The position numbers and the translations under genes are program-made. The notes under the pieces were generated by a model. The model saw nothing but the letters and a program-made list of their open reading frames with translations. It was not told the origin of the DNA and did no database searches. Positions 8,186-15,111 of a stretch of 27,445 nucleotides of DNA are shown piece after piece. Positions within the stretch are counted from its first letter, which is position 1. Every line of letters starts with the position of its first letter. Origin of the DNA: CAZVIJ01 sp964626735 (GTDB taxonomy: Bacteria > Patescibacteriota > Dojkabacteria > JAOAGR01); NCBI GenBank assembly GCA_964626735.1, contig CAZVIJ010000021.1:1-27445 (forward strand). Direction: 5' to 3'.

Positions 8186-8191
8186 TATAAT
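8186..8191 (+). promoter_or_regulatory. -10 box of the 8198 gene
   Basis: TATAAT, six bases (CTTTTT), ATG. Leaderless arrangement. Confidence 0.55.
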
Positions 8192-8197
8192 CTTTTT

Positions 8198-9034
8198 ATG
8201 CAAACCGTAGGCGAACATCTCCATGCGCTCGTTATCACACAGACCCTTAACCCGGTTACTTTTCCGGAGCCGGACCGCGATGCCAACTACTATCCCTGGT
8301 TCGAACTGGGATTGAAGCTTCAAGCGATGACGCACAACAGCATATTGAGCGATGGGACCGAACCTTTCATTACCACGTGGAGGAACGGGGGATCTCTCGT
8401 GCTTGCTTCTATCGCAGATATTTATCGGGGCCAACGGCAGTCCGTAGAAGCTGCTGGAGAACCGAAGCGACCGTTCATTTCCCGATGGGGCGGTACGATC
8501 TCTTCTCGTGATAGGCAGGGCTTGCCGTTCGAGCGACTGAAAGGCTCTACTTCTTTCCCGGTTTTGTTTGATGAGGAAACTGTACCGATGCCTGCTTCCT
8601 TGATGACGGATAATGCTTCACTTGATGCCTTGGCTAAGATGGCTGCCCTGGGCGGTATAAACTATCTATGGATGTTTGGCGCAGAAGATAATCCGACGAT
8701 CCTCGAGATGAGTCTAATGTCGCAACGGTTTAATGGCGAGCAATTGCTTCCTGAAGGCGACGAATTATTCAAAATATTAAGAATGGAATGGGAGACGTTA
8801 CGCGAAACAAGCGCTCATGACTATATGCTGGCCTTGTTCGGGATTGATCCGAAAGACTTCCGCTATCAGTTGAGGATTAACTTGGGGAATTCGCCATTAA
8901 GCAGATCGGTTGTCGTCGATACTGTATTGAGTGCTCTACATATTGAATATGCAGATATCGCCGTTCTCCTTAAGGATTGCGGGCAGACGATCGAGCAGAG
9001 GGTTGAACGAAAGCTCGAAGAACATGCGGTATAG
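8198..9034 (+). CDS. Orphan protein, paralogue 1 of a tandem family (278 aa)
   Basis: Soluble protein of unknown function. It shares two spaced motifs with the next gene: PFITTW at residues 56-61 (PFVRPW at exactly 56-61 next door), and a TDN..LDAL..MAALGG block at 137-153 (TDE..IRAL..WASLGG at 133-149 next door). A C-terminal block, FRYQLRINLG and then ALHIEYADIAVLL, also aligns with VRFVFGLSVF and ALAMDADQIASVLL. With the gene at 9938 these form a tandem array of three genes of 275-278 aa, each with its own -10 box 6-8 bases before the ATG. No signal peptide, membrane segment or catalytic motif is visible. Confidence 0.65.
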   Translation: MQTVGEHLHALVITQTLNPVTFPEPDRDANYYPWFELGLKLQAMTHNSILSDGTEPFITTWRNGGSLVLASIADIYRGQRQSVEAAGEPKRPFISRWGGTISSRDRQGLPFERLKGSTSFPVLFDEETVPMPASLMTDNASLDALAKMAALGGINYLWMFGAEDNPTILEMSLMSQRFNGEQLLPEGDELFKILRMEWETLRETSAHDYMLALFGIDPKDFRYQLRINLGNSPLSRSVVVDTVLSALHIEYADIAVLLKDCGQTIEQRVERKLEEHAV

Positions 9035-9065
9035 GAAATAGATTCTTTTCTATCTGTCAGTTTTA

Positions 9066-9071
9066 TATAAT
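9066..9071 (+). promoter_or_regulatory. -10 box of the 9080 gene
   Basis: TATAAT, eight bases, ATG at 9080. An in-frame TTG at 9071 overlaps this box, so it cannot be the start of a transcript made from it. Confidence 0.5.
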
Positions 9072-9079
9072 TGGGTATT

Positions 9080-9907
9080 ATGTCAGATCTACATTCTTCT
9101 ATCGTTCAGCATGATGCCACATATTCAATCGCCGGCGCCAGGTCGCAGGGCACGAGAATTTCAATGCCTCGTGGACCCGAGATTTTGGTTGGAGAGGTTG
9201 TTGAGCAGCTCACGAGAAGCTCAGTCGTGTCTGCCGCGATGATCCCTTTTGTAAGACCTTGGCTTGTTGATGGAGCTCCGCTAACGGTTGACGTGAAAGA
9301 AAGTTACTCGAGGCCAGTTGCGCGGTCGCTCCAATCGAACTTGGCATTACGCAAAGTGGTGACTACGGGAATCATCAAGCTTGATACGCCTGATCTTATT
9401 AATCGGCCGTTTGTTGGGCAGCAGATACCCAACTTGGTTGAATACCACGATGCGCCATCCGTGCTCCATGCGATTACCGATGAAAATCGCATTCGCGCTT
9501 TACTTGCATGGGCGTCGTTGGGAGGCTACGAAAGTGTCACGACATACTCCAATGGCGATAGAAGGACAAGCATTCGTCTTCACATGGCCCCCTCGATAGA
9601 GACACCGGTCGTTCCCGGTTCTTTAAGCTGCGAGGAAACGGAAGAGATGGCGTTGCTCATATCCCGTTTCCAAAGCCACAAGTTGCCATCCGATGTATTC
9701 AAGCTTCTCATGAATATCGGCGACCAGAAACAAGTGCGGTTTGTGTTCGGGCTGTCGGTTTTCAATCCAGACAACAATAACGAGTTCGGCGCATTCGATC
9801 ATCTGTACGAGGCTTTGGCCATGGATGCCGACCAAATAGCATCGGTACTGCTTGCAGCGAGGATCCCGGTACAAAACGAGGCAGCGCGCATGATCGGGTA
9901 CGAATAG
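9080..9907 (+). CDS. Orphan protein, paralogue 2 of a tandem family (275 aa)
   Basis: Middle member of the array. Landmarks are a MPRG element (residues 29-32; LPRG at 22-25 in paralogue 3), PFVRPW (56-61), a beta-type segment LTVDVKESYSRP (68-79; SIRYMHSYSLP in paralogue 3), the TDE...LGG block (133-149) and a C-terminal block VRFVFGLSVF. The three proteins are thus diverged copies; paralogues 1 and 2 are the closest at PFxxxW and paralogues 2 and 3 at PRG and SYSxP. I start at the ATG at 9080 because of the -10 box. The product is soluble by eye; function unknown. Confidence 0.65.
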   Translation: MSDLHSSIVQHDATYSIAGARSQGTRISMPRGPEILVGEVVEQLTRSSVVSAAMIPFVRPWLVDGAPLTVDVKESYSRPVARSLQSNLALRKVVTTGIIKLDTPDLINRPFVGQQIPNLVEYHDAPSVLHAITDENRIRALLAWASLGGYESVTTYSNGDRRTSIRLHMAPSIETPVVPGSLSCEETEEMALLISRFQSHKLPSDVFKLLMNIGDQKQVRFVFGLSVFNPDNNNEFGAFDHLYEALAMDADQIASVLLAARIPVQNEAARMIGYE

Positions 9908-9922
9908 GTACTCTGGTGCATT

Positions 9923-9931
9923 TGGTATACT
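9923..9931 (+). promoter_or_regulatory. Extended -10 promoter of the 9938 gene
   Basis: TGG-TATACT, six bases (TGCGGT), ATG at 9938. Confidence 0.6.
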
Positions 9932-9937
9932 TGCGGT

Positions 9938-10768
9938 ATGACGGATTTCGAAGAATATACCTATCGCGATATGACCCAGGTGATACTTACGGGGTTTACT
10001 TTACCGAGGGGAGCAATGTTTATGTTCGGCCGCGGTCTTGTCCCTATCGTCGGTCAGCAGATGGAGCAGATGTTAATGCGCCGGACCGAAGTCGAGCGTC
10101 CGCAGATGATCGCTCGCGCTTTGCTGCAGGGGCGAAGCTTCAGCATCCGGTATATGCATTCGTATTCCCTGCCTGGTATGCCCCCAACGCAAGCCAGCGA
10201 AGTGAGAGCTTCAGTGAGGGAACGAGAGGGCGTCGGAAATGATGCGGTCTATCTTGAAGATTCCGTGGCGCATGGCGTTAACGGCCGAGCAAACGTGCAC
10301 CACTTATTCCAAAAGCTCAACGATCCTCAACAAATGGATTCCATTCTTCGCAATGCCCGCCTCGGCGAAATTGCAATGAGAACTCTTATGATCGTTGATG
10401 GAATGGCGATACAGCCTGAGTTCATACTTCGCAGGGCAAACGGTGCGCCATATAGGCTCGGATGGCGCAACGTATTCATGGCGCTAAACAAGGATCATCA
10501 GGCGCAAAGCAGCATAGCCGCGCTATCGGGTATTGATCATCGACTGCCTGAGCTTCTCGATATTGATGAAGCAGGTGAACGGTATTCTATCGTGACGAAC
10601 GTAGGTATCGATCTTGCCGATATCGCACGTGAACGCGATTATGCTTTGGCAAGTAGCGTGCAGTGTATGCGCGTCGATGACATTAAGCCGCGTGAACTTC
10701 CGAGAATGGTGGCTGATGCTTCCGGAGATTTGGAGCAGACTATGGTTGCCGTTACCAAGCACGCATAA
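9938..10768 (+). CDS. Orphan protein, paralogue 3 of a tandem family (276 aa)
   Basis: Third member of the array. It carries LPRG (residues 22-25), the SIRYMHSYSLP segment (69-79), a divergent form of the central block (LND...ILRNARLGE, 127-143) and a C-terminal ERYSIVTNVG that aligns with the VRF/FRY blocks of the other two. It lacks the PFxxxW motif. It is followed 3 bases after the stop by a bidirectional terminator, which closes the plus-strand gene series. No membrane segment or catalytic signature. Function unknown. Confidence 0.65.
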   Translation: MTDFEEYTYRDMTQVILTGFTLPRGAMFMFGRGLVPIVGQQMEQMLMRRTEVERPQMIARALLQGRSFSIRYMHSYSLPGMPPTQASEVRASVREREGVGNDAVYLEDSVAHGVNGRANVHHLFQKLNDPQQMDSILRNARLGEIAMRTLMIVDGMAIQPEFILRRANGAPYRLGWRNVFMALNKDHQAQSSIAALSGIDHRLPELLDIDEAGERYSIVTNVGIDLADIARERDYALASSVQCMRVDDIKPRELPRMVADASGDLEQTMVAVTKHA

Positions 10769-10771
10769 AAG

Positions 10772-10803
10772 AACGAGACTCGTTCGAGTCCCGTTTTCTT
10801 TTT
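10772..10803. terminator. Bidirectional terminator between convergent genes
   Basis: An 11-bp stem with one A-C mismatch (arms 10772-10782 and 10785-10795, 2-base loop as drawn) separates the 9938 gene from the convergent 10813 gene. It is followed by a T-rich tract on the plus strand and by TTCTTTT on the minus strand. Confidence 0.85.
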
Positions 10804-10812
10804 AGATATCGA

Positions 10813-11982
10813 TTACTCGGTAGGCGTCGGCGTGTCGATTTCTGTTGGAGTCGACTCGACGGTGGGCGTAACCTCAGGAGTTGCCGATGCTTCGACGGTC
10901 GGTGTTGCAGGAGGTGCCATATGCTGTATGAGCGTCTTTATTTCTGTCTTCAGCGTATTGATTACGGCAATCGTGCTCGTCATGAGCTCCTTTATTTTTT
11001 GCGTGTCCTTCGTTATGGTATCGGCACTGGTGCCGTCGGCGGCGATTTCGTCGGCAAGCGTCTTTACCTCTGCCGCATTGGCCTTTACTGTTGCGATATC
11101 GGTTTTGATTTTCGCGAATTCGGATTCGAAACCGGTCGTATCTTGGCCAGCTGCTTTCAAGCTGTCGATTGCTTTTTGAAGCGTTGTTTCCGCATTCTCG
11201 AGCTTCTTGACGACGGCTGCAAGCTTATTTGCTGCCGATGGCGCTACTGCTTTCGGAAGCTTCGTCTTAAACTCTTCGTGAGTTTTCTTGGTTTCCGTTG
11301 CATCCTTTTTTACGTCGGTAAGCTTGGTGTCCTTGGTAGCCTTTTCTTTGTTTGATTGCTCTTTCGTGATCTGAGCCTGCAGTTCAACGATAATTTTCTC
11401 TTTTTGCTCTTCGGTCAGGGAATCGTTTGACTTAACCTTTTCGATGAGCGCTTCCAGAACCTTGATGCGACGTTCGGTTTCTACCTTGATTCGTTCCTTG
11501 AAGTCGTCGACCTTAACCGGTTTAACGGTGAATGTCTTATCTGCCTTGAAAAGTTCGTTACCGCTCTTTTCCTCGTCCCTATCGTCACCGCTTGGGCGCG
11601 GCAGTCGGGAAGGCTTTGGCGATGATGAGGGTTTGAATTCCCCGGTGAATCCGGATGGAAGCGGAAGTTTGGTTGGAGATGCGAGCGGCTTGAATTCCGT
11701 CGGATGAAATTCGCTTGGCTTAATTGTCCCTGATGGCGGCGGAGGCAATAAGCCTTCGTGGCCGTCTTCGACTTTGGAAGCCGTTGGCGTTGGAAGTTTT
11801 GTTGGAGTAGGCGAGACTGTAACGGTGCCGCCGCTTCCGGTGCCGGTTTCGAGAACCGGGTAGTACGTTGCATGCACTCCAGCGTAGGTTGCAGCGACAA
11901 TCATGATGCCGACCGCAAGCAGCGATCCGAACTCGAACAGCGACAACTCTTTTTTTATTACCTTATTCGTTAGCAAGCTCAT
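10813..11982 (-). CDS. Membrane-anchored Thr/Pro-rich coiled-coil protein (389 aa)
   Basis: A short cytosolic N-terminus is followed by one hydrophobic segment (about residues 17-37), a Thr/Pro/Ser-rich stretch (about 50-140), a long Lys/Glu/Ala-rich helical region with heptad character (about 150-350) and a C-terminal Thr/Pro/Glu tail. Such composition suits a signal-anchored surface fibre or spacer; I see no enzyme motif. The ATG is 4 bases after the stop of the 11987-12346 gene, so they form an operon. No Shine-Dalgarno is visible. It ends at the bidirectional terminator. Distant similarity to other CPR coiled-coil surface proteins is likely, but the family cannot be named from sequence alone. 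Confidence 0.75.
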   Translation of the reverse strand: MSLLTNKVIKKELSLFEFGSLLAVGIMIVAATYAGVHATYYPVLETGTGSGGTVTVSPTPTKLPTPTASKVEDGHEGLLPPPPSGTIKPSEFHPTEFKPLASPTKLPLPSGFTGEFKPSSSPKPSRLPRPSGDDRDEEKSGNELFKADKTFTVKPVKVDDFKERIKVETERRIKVLEALIEKVKSNDSLTEEQKEKIIVELQAQITKEQSNKEKATKDTKLTDVKKDATETKKTHEEFKTKLPKAVAPSAANKLAAVVKKLENAETTLQKAIDSLKAAGQDTTGFESEFAKIKTDIATVKANAAEVKTLADEIAADGTSADTITKDTQKIKELMTSTIAVINTLKTEIKTLIQHMAPPATPTVEASATPEVTPTVESTPTEIDTPTPTE

Positions 11983-11986
11983 GGCG

Positions 11987-12346
11987 TTATATCCCGAGAT
12001 CTATCGATGTATCTTGGAGCGAGCTGTTTATGTTTTGGAGCTCCTTCGTTGTGTCCTGAAGCGCCGAATCCAGGCCCTTGAGGTCAACCTTATTTTCCAA
12101 ATCTTGCGCTGTCTGTTTAGGTGCCGCGTTAGAATTTCCCCCAACATTCTTTTGCGCGGTTAGCGAAGTTTTTCCGGTTGTTGCCGTCTTATTGACATGT
12201 CCTGCCATAACCAGCACTCCCATTAGGCCGATCAGTGCACCAAGGGCAAGCGTGAAGAGGACGTAGAGCTTGTAATCGGGGCTGTGCTGCTGGACCGGCG
12301 TCGATGCAGCTGGCGCTGCTATTGCTGTTTGATCCATTCCATCCAT
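11987..12346 (-). CDS. Small single-span membrane protein (119 aa)
   Basis: One membrane segment at about residues 27-48 (LYVLFTLALGALIGLMGVLVMAG) separates a short Ala/Gln-rich N-terminus from an outer part that ends in a predicted amphipathic helix (LENKVDLKGLDSALQDTTKEL). The frame is open to a GTG at 12358, but that codon lies inside a hairpin; ATG at 12346 or a second ATG at 12337 are likelier. It lies between the PsbP-like genes and the coiled-coil gene on the same strand, with a 4-base gap to the latter, and may assemble with it through coiled-coil contacts (inference). Confidence 0.65.
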   Translation of the reverse strand: MDGMDQTAIAAPAASTPVQQHSPDYKLYVLFTLALGALIGLMGVLVMAGHVNKTATTGKTSLTAQKNVGGNSNAAPKQTAQDLENKVDLKGLDSALQDTTKELQNINSSLQDTSIDLGI

Positions 12347-12352
12347 ATGCAA

Positions 12353-12378
12353 AATCACTGTACGGAAATACAGTGATT
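12353..12378 (-). terminator. Hairpin between the PsbP-like genes and the small membrane gene
   Basis: A perfect 10-bp inverted repeat (AATCACTGTA and its complement) with a 6-base loop lies 21 bases after the stop of the 12400 gene and 6 bases before the next ATG. The tract after it on the minus strand (TTGCATA) is poor in T, so it may be a weak terminator, an RNA processing site or a translational control element. Confidence 0.45.
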
Positions 12379-12399
12379 AATGCAAATAATACGATGCTA

Positions 12400-13251
12400 T
12401 TACTTTATGGATGATAAGACGGCCTTCAGGGTTTCCAAATCGTCTCCCTTGGAACTGGAGATGGATACGGATACTGTTTTCCATAGGCTGTTCAATCCCG
12501 GTACGCCTGCTAGATCCGTCGGGTCTGTCCTGAATTCTCCATTGCTATTTTTTATCAGCTTGAGCTGGTATGCCTTGCCTTTTATCGTGACATTCGTTGT
12601 TTCAACTTTTTCACCCGGTTGCACGATGCCACCAGCTCCCATGTTGATGAGGAACCTAACGACAGCGTCCCGGTCATGCTGCGGATTTTCCATGAGGACA
12701 ATCTCCGGCAGGTAGATTTTTCCGTCGCACTTGCTGGTATCGCGCATGTACTTGAGCGGGGCTTCCGTTGGATTAGCGCAGGTGACATATTCCGGCTCCT
12801 TGAATTCAACTTTCCAGCCCTTGGGATACTTGAACGACATATTGTAATCCTCGGCCGTGTAGGATTCCCAGGTGCTCGTATCAACAGAACCTGTTTTGGT
12901 TGGAGTCACAGTTGCGGCTTTCGTGGTTACGGGAGTAACGGTTAGTGTCGCTGCCGTCGTTGTTGTCGGTACGATTGTTGCCGTTGGCGCAACGGTTGTT
13001 GTCGACGTATTGGTTGATGTAGTCGTGTCCCTGGCCTGATATGCATTCCCCGCAGTGCGATTATGGGGAATGTAGTATCCGATCAAGACGCCGCAGGTTA
13101 ATATAACCGCAACGGCGATTCCCGCAATCGGTATGTGATGATGCTTCACCTCTTGCGGCGTGAATGTTTTCGAGAGTAGGGGCTGCTTCAGTGTCTCGGT
13201 TGCTGGCTCTTGAACCGGAGCGCTTTGATTTTGATTGCTATCTGTTTCCAT
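12400..13251 (-). CDS. Signal-anchored Thr-rich protein with PsbP-like domain (copy 2)
   Basis: A cytosolic tail of about 38 residues precedes a signal anchor (about 40-62, PIAGIAVAVILTCGVLIGYY). A Thr/Val/Ala-rich stalk (about 75-128) leads to a C-terminal domain starting WESYTAEDYNMSFKYPKGWKV, the typical opening of PsbP-like domains (a region of YP.GW after an EDY/F beta strand). Two Cys in this domain (near 158 and 174) may pair outside the cell. It is a tandem duplicate of the upstream gene: both have HHH(I/L)PIAG, GYY(I/V)P.NR.AGNAYQ and a Thr-rich stalk. Its ATG overlaps the stop of that gene by one base (TAATG), implying translational coupling. PsbP-like domains in bacteria have no single known role; cell-surface binding is a guess. 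Confidence 0.78.
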   Translation of the reverse strand: METDSNQNQSAPVQEPATETLKQPLLSKTFTPQEVKHHHIPIAGIAVAVILTCGVLIGYYIPHNRTAGNAYQARDTTTSTNTSTTTVAPTATIVPTTTTAATLTVTPVTTKAATVTPTKTGSVDTSTWESYTAEDYNMSFKYPKGWKVEFKEPEYVTCANPTEAPLKYMRDTSKCDGKIYLPEIVLMENPQHDRDAVVRFLINMGAGGIVQPGEKVETTNVTIKGKAYQLKLIKNSNGEFRTDPTDLAGVPGLNSLWKTVSVSISSSKGDDLETLKAVLSSIK

Positions 13252-14114
13252 TAGAGTTTCTTAAAAGACTGAATAATCTGATCGACGCCCGTTACGAAAT
13301 CTGCGGAAAGTTCTGGAGCCGATGATGCAGGGTCGCTCGTCAGGCTACCGCCGTACATGTAGATAGAAAGGTTTTGTACGGGGATTACGTCGATGTCTTG
13401 CGACTCAGCCTTGTGTTGGGGAGGGAAAACCGAAATGAATTGGGTTTTCGTGGAGGTTCCCAATGACTTTCGGACGACGGTAGATCCGGCGAACGTGAGG
13501 TTCTTTGTCTGGATGACCTTGGGATACGATTGCTGATAGTCGACATAGCCTATCGTGCCCTTGTCGTTATTGTCGGTTACTTCGACAACGAACTTTTCGT
13601 TAGCGCTTTTCTGGAAGGTCACGAATTGGCAAATATTCGGCGGAGTTGCGTCTACTGAACGATTGCAGCTTTCTTCCAGTTCCTCTTTTACGGTCCACGA
13701 TGATGGATACGCGAACGAAAACTTGTACCGCGAGTTCGTATACGTTTTTGTATTGGCCTGCGTTGGTTTCGCAGCTGAGGATGGAGTGGGCGTTGTAGTT
13801 GCTGCCGTCGGGGTGACCGTCGTTCCTGCTGCCGTAGGCTGCGCAGTCGGAGTTGGGGTAGCAACCGTCGTATTAGTATTGGTTGTAGTCGCCGTGTCGC
13901 GGAGCTGGTATGCATTTCCTGCATTCCTGTTCTTCGGAACGTAGTAGCCGATAACCAGGCCGCTCAAGAATACGAGAAGGACGGCAAGTCCTGCAATGGG
14001 AAGATGGTGGTGATGTACAACCGAATGTACTTTCGGGTCATTCTGTAGGACTGGTGATGCAGCCTGAACTGTTTGAGCAGCTTGCGTTTCGTTGTTTTGT
14101 GACTCTGTCTCCAT
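13251..14114 (-). CDS. Signal-anchored Thr/Pro-rich protein with PsbP-like domain (copy 1)
   Basis: Same architecture as the following gene: cytosolic tail (1-37), signal anchor (38-59), juxtamembrane element YVPKNRNAGNAYQLRD (58-73), Thr/Pro/Ala stalk (75-122) and a C-terminal PsbP-like domain opening with RYKFSFAYPSSWTV (129-142). The stalk is variable between the two copies while the anchor and juxtamembrane element are conserved, as expected of duplicated surface proteins. Two Cys near residues 148 and 161 may form a disulphide. A promoter lies just upstream, in the gap after the 14157 gene, so this pair can be transcribed separately from that gene. Confidence 0.78.
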   Translation of the reverse strand: METESQNNETQAAQTVQAASPVLQNDPKVHSVVHHHHLPIAGLAVLLVFLSGLVIGYYVPKNRNAGNAYQLRDTATTTNTNTTVATPTPTAQPTAAGTTVTPTAATTTPTPSSAAKPTQANTKTYTNSRYKFSFAYPSSWTVKEELEESCNRSVDATPPNICQFVTFQKSANEKFVVEVTDNNDKGTIGYVDYQQSYPKVIQTKNLTFAGSTVVRKSLGTSTKTQFISVFPPQHKAESQDIDVIPVQNLSIYMYGGSLTSDPASSAPELSADFVTGVDQIIQSFKKL

Positions 14115-14125
14115 AATCTTGTTTC

Positions 14126-14154
14126 AATATAGGCAAATCTTCGTAGTTTTTAAA
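14126..14154 (-). promoter_or_regulatory. Promoter of the tandem PsbP-like pair
   Basis: On the minus strand TTTAAA, 17 bases, TATATT, then 11 bases to the ATG at 14114, giving a leader of only a few bases. Confidence 0.45.
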
Positions 14155-14156
14155 GT

Positions 14157-15071
14157 CTATTGCAGAAACTTCATGCTTTCCAATATCTTTTTCGCTTCTT
14201 CGATCAGCTGCTTTTGCTGCTTCTGGATAGGCTGCTCGCCGACGCATTTATCGTTGGGGCCGAGAATCGTAGTTCTGATATCGAGTGCGAGGAAGCGTTG
14301 ATTCAACGGTGAATAGACTTGGTTCCGGTACTCGGTGTACAGGTCTGAGAAACCGAAATCGTGTACGACGCAGGTCTCCTCGGGACCGACTACGCCATCG
14401 CCGTACAGCATGTGTCGCAGGTAAAACTGCGTTCCGTTAATTTTGACGGTTGCCGGATTTGCGAAATCTTCTGCCATTCCGGCGAAGCGCTCGTTCGTAT
14501 CGAGGCTTACGTAGTTTCCTCCGGGAACGATCAGGTCAGCAGTTGGTGTTACCGATGGCGTAACCGTCGGATAATAGTATTTGTCGAGGTCGCTGATGAG
14601 CAGGACTACATGGCCTTTCGTATCGGTATCTTCATTTTCGATAACGAGCGTGTACTGGTTCGGCTTGTAGGTTATCTTATTCATTTTGTCGTACTTGAAC
14701 GTAAGCTTGAGATCTTCGCTGGTATATTCTTTCCATCCTGCGTAAGAGAACGGTGAAGGCGAGGGTGTGGCAGCGGTCTTCGTAGGAGTGGGCGTTGCAG
14801 AAACGACGACGGGAAGGGTTTTTGCGGGTTTCGGTGTTTCGGTCGGCGTCGGGGTGACAGTGGGGGTAGGCGTCGTATTGAAGACTATAAGCGGGAATTT
14901 CTCGGTTTTCATGTGCAAAATGAATCCGCCGCCTACGCCGATAAGTAACGCCAGTATCACCAGCGAGCAGGTTACTGCGATATTTCTCAAAAGCTTTTTG
15001 CCGTTCCCCGATTTGGGAGTAGCGGCTGGTTGTTGTACCGTCTGCAGTGAATCCTTATTCTCCTTTTCCAT
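14157..15071 (-). CDS. Signal-anchored Thr/Pro-rich surface protein (304 aa)
   Basis: A signal anchor at about residues 30-52 follows a short polar tail. A stalk with repeated TPTP units (67-108) leads to a C-terminal domain that starts WKEYTSEDLKLTFKYDK, matching the strand pattern that opens the PsbP-like domains of the two genes downstream, with a second Pro/Thr insert (about 168-182). The start is the ATG at 15071 and not an in-frame ATG 18 bases upstream, since TATAGT ends 6 bases before 15071. It heads the minus-strand cluster of five anchored surface proteins. Role in adhesion or substrate binding is inferred from architecture only. Confidence 0.75.
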   Translation of the reverse strand: MEKENKDSLQTVQQPAATPKSGNGKKLLRNIAVTCSLVILALLIGVGGGFILHMKTEKFPLIVFNTTPTPTVTPTPTETPKPAKTLPVVVSATPTPTKTAATPSPSPFSYAGWKEYTSEDLKLTFKYDKMNKITYKPNQYTLVIENEDTDTKGHVVLLISDLDKYYYPTVTPSVTPTADLIVPGGNYVSLDTNERFAGMAEDFANPATVKINGTQFYLRHMLYGDGVVGPEETCVVHDFGFSDLYTEYRNQVYSPLNQRFLALDIRTTILGPNDKCVGEQPIQKQQKQLIEEAKKILESMKFLQ

Positions 15072-15077
15072 TACACC

Positions 15078-15083
15078 ACTATA
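15078..15083 (-). promoter_or_regulatory. -10 box of the 14157-15071 gene
   Basis: TATAGT on the minus strand, six bases (GGTGTA), ATG. Confidence 0.5.
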
Positions 15084-15111
15084 CTGCAATGCCAGGCCGC
15101 GAGAAAGACCT

